A stretch of 64,000 bases of DNA. It comes from Strigamia acuminata (taxonomy: Eukaryota > Arthropoda > Chilopoda > Geophilomorpha > Linotaeniidae). Shown piece after piece: positions 24,570 through 36,200 of this stretch. The position numbers and the translations under genes were made by a program. The number at the start of each line of letters is the position of its first letter. The stretch's first letter is position 1. The notes beneath the pieces were generated by a model. It had not been told where the DNA came from and made no database searches. It saw only the letters and a list, made by a program, of their open reading frames with translations. The DNA is taken from assembly GCA_949358305.1 (NCBI GenBank), contig OX442321.1, positions 9,325,605-9,389,604 on the forward strand, read 5' to 3'.

Positions 24570-27500
24570 CTACAGGAACCCGAACACTTCCACTACTTTA
24601 CACTCAAAATCGTGAGCTGAACTTAACGGGGGATTGTTAAACGATTGACACGTTTCTGTTCGTCCAAAACGTATGTCTTCATCGAGTAAAATTCCTTGAC
24701 CATTCCTAAGAAAATACAATGAAAATTTACCACCACACATCGTATCATATCATACTATCGTATCTCTTACCCTCCACCAACAGTTAACATTTTCAAATCT
24801 CCCGCCATAAATAATTCGGTCGCGTGCGAGTGCACTGCACTCCCACCGCCTTGGTATCCATTGACTCCGACCCATTGATATTTCCGACTAGTCGGGCTGA
24901 TTGTAAACAGAAACGTTTCACCGGTGCCAAAATACGTGTGTCTTTGTCCGCCCTCGTCTCTAGAGTTCCTCTCTTTCCAACTCGTCGAACAGTAAGCTCC
25001 AAATATCTACGAACAAAAATTGTGTCAACAAATTTCAATCACAAATTAAATTAAACAAAAGTAAATTCACCTCGTTATCTATTGTTTTGATGACTAAAAG
25101 AGTAGGTTCGTAGTTCTCGACCCTTTGGTAAAATGTGGTCAAACTGCAGCCGTGCTCCTCAGTTGTGTACACGAGCTGCGGTTGGTACATGGTAATTCGA
25201 GTTGGCAGCCATGACCATAATATCAATAACTGAAATTCAGTTAATGTTTTAATTCAATTTATTCGACCGCTAAAATCGAGTCGATGCGATGATTAACCTA
25301 CTCACGTTTTCATTGGTTAGTATTTTGGATGAAAAGTTAGTAAAAGGAAATAAACCCATTGAGCGGGCCCGACTGACATCAGCTTTGCCAGACTAATCCG
25401 TGAAGCAAGAAGAAAACAATAACAGAAAGGTGCGTAGTGTTTCAAAGTTTCCCAACAGCCAAAGTTAGTCATTTAAAAAAAGAAAAAGAAAAAAGCTTTA
25501 CCTCATGTATCGTGAGTGTGTGAGAAATTGCCTGAATGGCAACCTGAGATTGAGAAGTCGGGATGCCATCGGTCGATCGCGACCGCACCAGTGTGTTGTG
25601 AGATGTATTACGAGCGACGGATTTACTGTTGACGCACATCTCCGAATGAATGAACATTTTATTTACTTCATTTTGACTCAATGCGCGAATTCCGAATGCG
25701 ACCTAGACAATAAATGAATAAATTTATTCCAATTAACTTAAAAACACAATTTACTTTAAGTAATTTGTCCGCCGAAACTGGAATATCCTGACAGAATTTA
25801 ATTAACGCATTGGAAACACCATTTAATGAAATTTCACGCGACCAAACATTATCACCTTTGGCTAAAATAGAAATTCAATAAATAAATTCAAGAATAACAA
25901 ATTATAAAATAAATTTCCTTACATGAGTGCTTTTGAAACAGTATTAAAATAGCCATTGCGACACGATATAGTACTTTACTGCCCTCAAATAGAAAGCAGT
26001 CCATCACCCGTACCTGTTAAACACCGACAACAAAGGTCAAATTAGTTCCACGACAAATCAGACAAGGCAATCAATATATCGCATCACTTACGACATGTGC
26101 AAATGGAAGATAGTTAAATATCCACCATAACCACTGCTCATACAAATGCTCCATAGTATCTGTATCTTTAGCATATTTGCTAATATTCCCATAAGCGCCT
26201 TTCTAAAATAGACAAAAGATGAATTAAATTAAATAAAAATAAAAGGTTCAAAAAGACAACCTACAGCAAACTTTTTAGTCAAATGCAAAATAGTTCTCCA
26301 AGCAACTTCGAAAGTCGATTTCGTTTGAATGATAAACTTTCCTTGTTTCCACGACAGCAGAGCGCACAGACTGTTGTAACATTCTTCCTCTAAATTTAAA
26401 CACAAATTTAGATTTTCTACACAATTCGATAAAATTTCAAACTTACCAGGTAAGTAGTGTAGTAGAAGGCAAGCGAGGGGATAGATTGAAGGACAAAATG
26501 TAATTGCAGGAAATGAATAGCTAACTACGCACAAGATTCGACTGCACAGTTTGATCCCATTGGGTGACAGATGGTAATTTAATAGATGACTATGGTCCAC
26601 AAACGCAGGCAGGTGTTGGTTTTCAGGGTCGCAATCTGAAAAAATGCACATAAAACACACCATTAGCTATATAAACTACCATAAAACTTTCAAATTACAA
26701 ATTCATTTAACCCGAGTGCAATTATTAGTGTTTTTTAAAAAAGCGAGTGGCAAAAAGTGCGAAGAAATTAAATGAAAAAGAAATTTTTTTGCTGAATAAA
26801 TACATGCCTTCTACGAGATTCTTCAGATAAGGAGTGACTGCTCCTTGTTTCCTGTTATAAGCAAGCCACAAACAGTTTTGGCCTGACAAAAGTCAACAGA
26901 CAAACAGAAAAAAATAATAAAAATCAAACAGCACATCTAATTAAACACAGCAAAAAATCTAAAAGAAATTAAAATTACAAAAAACTATCAAGCGAAATAA
27001 ATAACGAAATAAAATATTTCTACTTAGCAAAACGAGTAAAAAATATTTTCAATTTTTTTTACGAGAGATTTACATTTACCGTACCAAAAATTTGTTTTAC
27101 GGTATCCCAATAAAAAGTGTCGGCCAATATTTTTTCTTTAGTGTGCATCTGGCATAATTCCGTCCACAGGTGTTTTCTTATTGGATGAGTTAAAGGCCAG
27201 TTATTTTCTCGAATAAATAGCTTCGCCTGTAAAATTAAAAATTAAAAATTCAAGGTTTCATCACTTCGTCAACAAAAATTTAATTGTCGCTATTAAAAAA
27301 TCAAAAATAACTTTTTGCTTTTTGGGCAGGTTTCCAAAAAAAGGAGACTGCCGGTCCGGATCATAGTTACTTACTTCCTTGGTTTTCCCAACGTTGATGA
27401 GTGATCTTAGCTGCTCTATCGTGCCGTAATTCTCCGTGAGTGCAGGTTTATGAAAAGGAAAAGTGGAAGTTTGTACGTGATCTTGCAATGGCGCTGCGCC

Positions 27501-28219
27501 ACTCGTCACGCCGCCGCCTAGTTCCATGTCCCGTCTCGAGCTCAATGGATCGCATACTGTAATACGAATAGAAATAAAATGAAACAAAACTAAAGATATC
27601 AATCTGTCAATGTCGTATTTTTTTTAAAACAGATTAAATTACATAGTGGTTTTAACATTGAATTTGATTGAACCAAACCAACGCCCAGTCCAAATCGGTA
27701 ACGAATATAATTACTAGAACTGGAAAATCAAGGTAGAAAGCCTAATTATTCACATTGTGTTTGACCTTGATGCACTCCGTAATGTCAACCGTATCTCTCT
27801 CGTTCTGTTTGCCATCATTGACATTCTCTCGTAATTAAAATGTCAAAAAAGCTAATTCCACTCAGATTTACACGACACAAATTCAAAAAATTAATTAATC
27901 TTTAAAAAAAAAATTAAGTCGTGAAAGTGTTTCATAATTGATCGCAAAAATTCACATTAATCAATCGCTTTCACGGATATTTTATATAACAACGATCCAG
28001 TTTATATAGCTTTTTGTATCTGTAACTGTTGGATCTTGGATGACATCATCGCACGATGTCACTTTTAAAAACTGAAAAGATAGAAATCTTGTCCCATTTC
28101 ATCAAAAACCATTCTAAACTTTAACGAAATAAAAAACTATAACAAAAAATACACTTACATGTATCGTAAAAATTAGGATTAAAATCTGCGTGTTTGGAGC
28201 CACAACATAGCATGAACAT
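24570..28219 (-). CDS. TBC1D24: TBC1D24 / Skywalker orthologue (TBC + TLDc), complete
   Basis: Twelve constitutive exons give 579 residues (human 559): 28159-28219, 27375-27556, 27085-27226, 26447-26635, 26265-26389, 26092-26202, 25923-26013, 25755-25861, 25502-25702, 25071-25229, 24771-25006, 24570-24705 (written in transcription order). The TBC domain spans about residues 83-300 (HLPAFVD, FCPSIYPLACLLLHYLPEEE, EQWLWWIFNYLPF, FEGSKVLYR) and the TLDc domain about 390-579 (LWSWLP, CSLTTFYQR, EPTLLVIKT, GAYCST, YFGTGETFLF, RTETCQSFNN). TBC1D24/Skywalker binds phosphoinositides and controls synaptic-vesicle trafficking through Rab GTPases; the TLDc half is linked to V-ATPase and oxidative-stress functions. 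The start Met (28219) opens the first exon, followed two codons later by another Met. Exon 3 is ended at GTACGG because only this keeps phase. Confidence 0.92.
26808..26882 (-). other. TBC1D24: candidate 75-nt cassette exon of TBC1D24 with GC donor
   Basis: Between coding exons 3 and 4 there is a segment with an acceptor (TGTCAG) and an ending GTAGAAG followed by GCATGT, a plausible GC-AG donor. It begins with two bases and ends with one, so including or skipping it preserves the frame; inclusion adds 25 residues ending in TPYLKNLVE. Skipping reproduces the spacing of vertebrate TBC1D24 at the LPxFVD motif, so this is best seen as alternative. No RNA evidence. Confidence 0.4.
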
Positions 28220-30243
28220 CTTTCAAAAGGTAATAAAAAAATGACCGAAGGGTTGGTGATGAAATCGGTTAAAACGAGACGACTATACGGGTGAAAATTG
28301 ATCTAGCGAGAGTCAGAATATTCTTTCTCCAAACTGATTGGTGCAATAAGAATTATTTCCTTGTTTTCTTGTTTCTAGAATATTAAGAAGAATTCAGCCC
28401 ACGATTGGATGATTGAAACGGGATATGCGCCGATGCACATGGACAATAATAAATCCGAAAACCACACAAGGAAATATTGCCATAACGAGCAGTTTGCAAG
28501 AGGTTTGGTGACAAAGGACATTCACTTTTCACAGAGATAAACTTGTCTCGCTTCCAAGAAGACCGATTAGGTATCATTTCTTTCTTTTTTTCTTTCTTAG
28601 CGAAATCAATATAAAATGCTCACGTGAGTTTCCTCAGGTGTATCTTCGCCTTGACCTTCAAATTCCTAAAGGGGCCACTTAAATGTTTAAGGTGTTAAAA
28701 GAAATAAGGGCTTTGTTTTTATTATTCAAGTGAATCATAGTAGAGTTCAATAATTCGATGGCAACTCGTGTTTCACCATGCATCATTAGACGGGTTGAAA
28801 AAACTATTTATTGGTCAACTTTTACTACTGTTTTTATGAGAAAAATATATATCTCTAACACACCAGGAAAATAAAATATCAGTAAATAAACCATTTCCCT
28901 TCGGTTCTTATCTTTCCTGTATTTTTTCCCTTATTTAATTCAAATAATAAAATTAAATTTCCCCTTTAACGAATTTCCTTAACTAATCTTTTCCTCGTTC
29001 CAATATTTACAGTTATCACGTTGTATTTTGAAGTTTGAATTTTTTTTTACCTTCTGGGACGTAAAACATCAGTTGCGGTAAATCAGAGTCGGTAGATGAG
29101 CGCTGTACCGACAAACGATGGTGTTGGTTCACAGATTGCAGAACCATATCAATTGAGATTATCAACTGTTGCGTTATCACTGGCAAGTGACAACTGATAG
29201 ATATTATTTGGTTTGTGTCTAAACAAGAGGCCACGAGGTGGTTGTTTTTGCTATTTATTTGGCGGGCGTCCAACTGTCTGATTGGCTGGTTATCACTTGC
29301 GCATCATTTTGTTGCAGGCAATTCGTAACGAAGTCGTAATTTCACGTGGGCGAACTGGTCTACAACCGGCAAGCGGAGTGCGTCAACCAATCGGGTCGAG
29401 GTAATCGATGGGACGGGGGAGAAAATGGGTTTCCCGGATATTCGGATGGATTTTCCCTCTTTTAGGTTAGAAAAAAATAATTGTCACGCTTACCATTTTT
29501 TTTAGTTGAAACCAACCAGATTGATAAGTCTTAATTTGGTGGTCCGTGTAATCATTTTCACGCTAGTCGCATCTTGTTTGGGATTGTGAATGACACCATC
29601 TTTAATGTTTGAGTAGTGACATCTTGCGGTAGAAATTAAAAGTTATTACGTAACGTTTTTGTCGTTGTCGCTAGTTATCACTCAGTACAAGCCGATTACG
29701 TAATCAAAATGGCGGTAAATCTAAACGAGACTATAAAACCGAGCATACACATTTCCAAATTAATTCATTAATTATTCGAACGATAAATAAAATTTTTATT
29801 AAATTTATTAAAATCTATTAAATTAGAAAAACCACAAGTTTAAAAATTTGGCAGTGAAACCATTTGATGGTTACAGGATGTTTTTAAAAAATATTTCAAT
29901 ACTAAATGTCTATCTTGACAACACAGTAGAATATATTTATCATAATAACAAGAGCATACACTCTCGAAAATAACATATATTTTTTTTTACTTAGGATACA
30001 CATTTTTTTTTTACAAGTGTTATGAATTAAAGACAAAAAATAAAAATAGAAGACTGAAAAAAAAAATCTGGCAGTTTAAGTATACTTAAGCATTTTAATA
30101 CGGCTTAAAACGAGTATCACTGCATTGTCATATTAAAATTGCACAAAATAAAATGTTAAGGATCACAAACCTCGATCAAATGAAATGTGGCAATTGTAAT
30201 TTATTTTAAAAAAATCATTTCATATTACTGTGCCCTTGTAAAA
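28220..30243. other. intergenic between TBC1D24 and the COL4A1-type 3' end
   Basis: Upstream flank of TBC1D24 and downstream flank of the collagen gene. Near 29709 the sequence AATCAAAATGGCGGTAA contains a YY1/Pho-like AAAATGGCGG and could mark a promoter. The first 40 bp past the collagen stop hold its poly(A) signal. No other gene seen. Confidence 0.4.
30200..30205 (-). terminator. AATAAA poly(A) signal of the COL4A1-type gene
   Basis: Reads AATAAA on the minus strand, 39 nt past the TAA/TGA-bounded end of the last coding exon. Confidence 0.5.
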
Positions 30244-33200
30244 TTAATTCTGTTGAGGAACTTCCGGCAGTACAATGTCTGGACGGCCAGTTGAATGTGG
30301 AAGTCGTTTCCTACAGACATTACAACGACTAATTCGTTGTCTCAGATCTCCAGCTTTCAAAGTTTGTGGCTGAGGTGTCCGGAATTGGTCATGCTGTTCT
30401 ATCGTTGCTAACCAATAACTGTATTGAGTGGTAAAATAGTTGCAACGGCCATTTCCTTGGCACTCGACGAAAGGAGTATTTCTAAACTCCTCCAAACAGG
30501 ATCCAGGTGACACTAAAGGCTGACCACCTCCCTCTGCCCCAGCATCAGTGTGCTGAAAAAAATCATAGCATAAAACACTCAATTTCAACACTTAAATTAC
30601 TCATTTACCATTACAAAACTGTAACCAATCCATAACGAATCCCAATCATTAGGACAATCGGGAATATCGATCGTCTGACTATGAACCGCTATCACCTGAA
30701 TGAACATATTTTAAAAATATTCATTTAAATACAACCGATTCATTTCTTTCCATTACAAACTCACATGTGTGGATGTTTCACACACAACACATCTGCTAAT
30801 GAACTTTTCAATTTCCCTGCCTTCGATCGGTGTCATCATCATGGGCATTGGTTCAGGCGTCGTAAGCCAATAACTGTAATCATTTCGATTGGCAAAATAA
30901 CACACATTATTCAAGTTACAAAACATAAACGGCATCGTGCTGAAACGTCGCAGGCAACTTCCGGGAGTACCTAAATCCACAAACCATCATCAATTTTAAA
31001 AAACGGACAAAAACAAAACTTTTTTTTAGAAATACCTAAATCTTGACCATGTGCTTTCGAGCTACCCATGAAGTGCAAGAGAGAGTACCCCGACCACATG
31101 AGTGTTGTGCCGCTCGGACAAATAGCATCGGACGAAGTTTGACTGTGCCTAGTAAAGAAATAACCTCGAGAACGCGCTGGAGGTCCAGGCAAGCCAGGAT
31201 AACCATCAGGACCGGCAGACCCGGAGAAACCGCGTTCACCTTCCAAACCTATTAAGGAAATTTGAAAAGAAATAAAGTGAGATACAATTTAAAAATAATG
31301 CTAAATTCTACAATTTACCTGGTAATCCGCTATCACCACGTGCACCTCGCGGTCCAGGTAGTCCAGCTCGACCGGGTATCCCATCAAAACCGACATCACC
31401 CTGAAGTCCTGGCAAACCATCTATACCGGGCCTGCCCATGGTTCCTCTGGGACCGCTCGTACCGTCCAAACCCGGAAGTCCTCGATCTCCTTGATCACCC
31501 ATAATCACATTCTCCGGTCTTAACTGCGCCATTTCGCCCCGTTCTCCTTTCAAACCTAAATCAAACAAAAACCATACATTTTTTGAACAAAAGTACTCTG
31601 TATGTTGTGTTACCTGTAGGACCAATTGGCCCAGGAGCTCCCGCTTGACCATCCAATCCTCTATCACCAGGCTGACCTTTCAGTCCGTTTGCACCTGGAA
31701 AACCATTTGATCCCCTGTCGCCAATCGCTCCCTTCAAACCCGGTAATCCGGCTCTTCCCTATACACAACAGTTTTAAATTAACAAACATTTCATTTATCA
31801 AATAAACAAATTTTTACAGGAAATCCGGGGTTTCCAGGACGACCATTTACGCTCTGGCCTGGGAAACCTCTGTCTCCAGCTGGTCCTTGCAATCCATCTA
31901 ACCCATCAGCTCCAGGTGCACCCTTTTGACCAGGTCGGCCATCCAAACCTAACCAAACAATTCAATTTAAATATAATCACTCTACATTGAACACACTCAT
32001 AATATATCCCATACCAGGACGTCCCGCTCCACCAAGGTCTCCAGGTTGGCCCTTCTGACCGGGATAACTGAACCCTGGCTGTCCTCTAGTTCCAGGTAAG
32101 CCGTCAAGTCCTTGATCACCTTGCAAACCTTTTTCTCCCAAGGGACCAAACATTCCTGGACTTCCCGGAATGCCAGGAACACCAGCTTCGCCCTTTCCTC
32201 CAGAAAATCCGGGGTTTCCCGGAGCACCAACGGGGCCGACTGGACCTCGTTCGCCTTTCAAGGACAATCAAATTAAAACTTTTCAAGCTTTTGTAAAAAT
32301 ATATTGAATACCTTTAGGTGCCGGTGGACCAGGCAACCCGTCTAAACCGCGTATTCCCATTTCTCCTTTACGGCCTGAAAATCCAGGGGCTCCACTGTCT
32401 CCAGGTAACCCTCGTGGACCGGGTGTACCCGAATATCCGTTGTTGCCTCTTTCACCTTTTCGTCCTGGAGCTCCTTGAACTGAAAAGCAAAGTTTGTTTA
32501 AAAATCGGATTTTTAGTTATTTATCACAATGATGGATTTACCCGAACTGCCGGGTTTGCCGGCTTCGCCTTTAGCTCCACCAAAACCGGGTCGACCGGGT
32601 TGACCATTCGGCCCAGGTGCACCCCGAATCCCGGGTAATCCTGGCAAACCGGTGAATCCGTTGTTACCCTTAACAAATACAAAAAAATAATTTTATTTTA
32701 TTTTATGTAAATACGGACGAAAACAAGCGTATACCTTTTCTCCAGAAAGTCCGGGAAAGCCAGCGTTTCCTGATGTTCCCATCTCTCCTTTTGAACCTGG
32801 AGTTCCATGCGTTCCTGCATTTCCTGGCAAACCATTTCGTCCAGCTTCTCCTTTGAGTCCTTGCAAGCCAGGGAAGCCTGCGTCACCTGGTGCGCCCTTC
32901 GGTCCCAAAAATCCTGGCCTGCCGGGCAATCCAGCCTGTCCTTTTGCTCCTTGAAATCCCGGATTAGCATCCAAGCTTCTTCCTGCTTCTCCAGCTTCAC
33001 CCTTTCTACCAGGAGTGCCATCGAAGCCAGGAGCACCAGGCAAACCATCAATACCTAAGATACCATTCAAATATAATAACTCCAAGTTATAAATCGTCTG
33101 TGTGTTTCTTACCTCGGAAACCTGGGGTACCGGCCTCGCCTCGTTGACCCGTTAACGCATTCTCACCCCTTGCACCGGCTCTACCAGGCAGTCCAGCATC

Positions 33201-36200
33201 ACCTCTTTCACCTGAAAAGAAATGAAAATCCGTAAACGTTGCTCCTTTTTAAGGGCAATTTTGTTGTTTGTTACCTTGTCGTCCTGGTTGACCATCTCTG
33301 CCAGCAAATCCAGGAAACCCTGGTTCACCCCTCTCTCCCTGCGATCCTGGTGTACCGTGTTGCCCAGGTAAACCTGGATATCCTTTAGGTCCTGATCGCC
33401 CATCAAATCCCGATTCACCTCTGGCGCCTGCAATGCATTTTTGTGGTTAGATTTAAAAATAAAAACAATGGCATTGTACCTTTAGCCCCTGGACGTCCAT
33501 CCGGTATTCCCTTCGCGCCTGGTAAACCCGGTAGTCCGTTAAATCCCGGATTTCCTTGCGGGCCTGGTCTACCGTCGTCACCTCTGAGTCCTGGTAAACC
33601 TCTAGCACCTGGTATTCCGCCGACACCCAATAAACCGCGATCACCTGGAAGTCCTTTAAAAAACAAACAAAATTAATGATTAAAAGTATTTAAATGAATA
33701 AAATATTCAAACCTTGTAAGCCGGGTGCTCCTGGCGCTCCAACAGCACCTCTTGTTCCAGGAGCTGAATCTCCCGGTTCTCCTTTAGCTCCTGGTCGTCC
33801 GCTAAGTCCAACATACCCGGGCGCACCTATCGAGTAATTTTAAACTATATGTTTCAAAACTATTAAAAATATCAAAATTTTACCTTTGACACCCTTTGGA
33901 CCGTTGTCGCCGGGTTCTCCGCCATATCCCAAAGCCCCCGATAAGCCCGGAACACCAGGTTCACCAGAACGGCCAGAAGGTCCGGCAGCACCATCTAATC
34001 CTTCAGTAATGGAACGACCCGCGTCACCTCTTTGACCCTACGATACAAAAAAGGTTTAGAACATTTCACCAACAACAACAATCCATGGTCACACTTTTAA
34101 TCCGGGAAATCCGGGCAGTCCTCCAAAACCGGGTTGGCCGGGTCGACCGCTCGGGCCTGCAGGTCCGGCATCACCAGTTTGACCGGGATAGCCTTTTAAT
34201 CCTTGAAAACCTCGAAAACTTTCACCGGGCGCACCGGCTGTTCCCTTAGTCCCTGGCGCACCTGACCTCCCGTCTCTGCCTGGTGCACCTTCACCTCCTT
34301 GTTGTCCTGTCACAAGTTTTGTGATAATTAAATATGCCATTCGGCTCTAAGCGTCATGCCAATATACCTGGCTGGCCTGCAAAACCGGATGTACCAGGCT
34401 CACCAAAAGGTCCCTGGTCACCTTCAGGCAAAAACACCTCGCTCAGTCCAGGAAAAAATCCCGGCTCTCCTATTTAATTTTTAAAAAAAAGATTGCAATA
34501 AAAACTATTCCTTTTAAGTTTCACTTGTATACAAACCCCTTCGTCCGGGATCTCCGCGTGCTCCAGGATCACCACTTGCCCCCATCTTTCCTTTTTCGCC
34601 GATTCCACCAAACCCAGGGTCACCCGTTTGTCCATGTTTCCCAGGTGCACCCGCAAACCCATCCAATCCATTTAATCCTCGTTCACCCTTCACAAATACA
34701 TCAAATAAAATAAGCATTAAGAAATAAAAACAAAATGAAAATTTCAAATAACTCACTGGACGTCCAGGAAATCCATCAACTCCTTGCCGACCTTGTTGTC
34801 CTCTAATTCCAGGGGCGCCTTCAAAACCCGGCAAACCATCTATTCCCGCTTCCCCTTTAGCACCAGCAATTGCCGGAGGTAAGATCAAGTCGCCCGAATC
34901 ACCCTTTGGACCCGGATACCCTTCTCCGCCATCAGATCCCGAAGTTCCCTAAGAAAAATGACGTTTACTCATCCTGTATTGAAAACACCAAATTATGTCT
35001 AACAGCCAGTCCTTGAAATCCTGGCAATCCCGGTATTCCTACTGCTCCCTTGTCCCCGGGACGACCTGCGTATCCTACTGAACCCGGTGGACCAGTTCTC
35101 CCTAGCGTTCACAATTGAAATTAGTAATATTTATTTGATAATACACCAGAAAACTGCTAACCTGGCAATCCTGAGGTACCGCCATCACCCTTAACTCCTG
35201 GTCGACCCGGTGGACAGTAACCACAATCTTCTCCTTTATCACCTCGAGGACCTGGGGCCCCATCAATCCCAGACAAGCCCGGAAGGCCGAAATCACCCGG
35301 CATGCCCGGAATTCCTGGTAAGCCTCTGGGACCTGTTAAGGCTGCACCAATTCCAGATGTTCCTTTGCGACCTACGGTTGAAAATTTGCAGTAATCAAAA
35401 GAAATAATCATTTGAGCTTTTGTTTTTTGTTACCATGATAACCGGGTTCTCCTCTCTGGCCCGGTAAACCGGAAATACCGTCTCTTCCCGGAAACCCATC
35501 TTGTCCGGGGGTCCCCATGACCGAAATTCCAAGCATGCCTTTTTCACCAACTTGTCCCTGAGAGCCGTGCCTGCCTGGAATGCCAGGGGCACCAGAAGGC
35601 CCTCTTGCGCCTTCGTCTCCAGCTTCTCCTTTGAAACTCCATCCTTGCCGACCACTTTCTCCCGGAATGCCATCTGGTCCAGGATTTCCTGGCGGACCTT
35701 GTAGACCCACGGATCCGCGACGACCTGGCCTACCTAAATGGGAAAAAAATTAAAAATATACATATCAACAATTTTGCCACCTTTTTGTCTGCTCTGGATC
35801 CAACTTATTCTAGCGTCCTAGCGCCCCTTTCGTGTCTTTTACCTGGCACTCCGGGATATCCTTTGTCTCCGTACGGTCCTTGACGACCTGGATTTCCTAC
35901 AATAGTGCCACCAACGGTGCTAGGTCCTCCTTGCGGCCCCTATTTCAAAAGAAACAACACAATTCAACACGCAATACTTTACTGCGATTTACTAACCGGT
36001 GGTCCTTGAGGTCCATGTCGCCCAGGGAATCCTGAATCTCCTCGGTGACCTTTAGCTCCTACCCTTCCAGGCGTTCCCGCAAATCCAGGAGCGCCTTTAA
36101 ATCCTTTACCACCAGATGCGCCGTGCACGCCATCTTTGCCACGTTTTCCCTTTTAGCAAAACGATAAATTTTAACACACAAAATAAAGCTGTCAAGAGTA

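Noticed and set aside
36048-36062. GTAGGA donor-like site inside COL4A1-type exon 12
   Set aside because: Reading through keeps an unbroken collagen frame ([11 protein letters not shown]), so no intron is needed.
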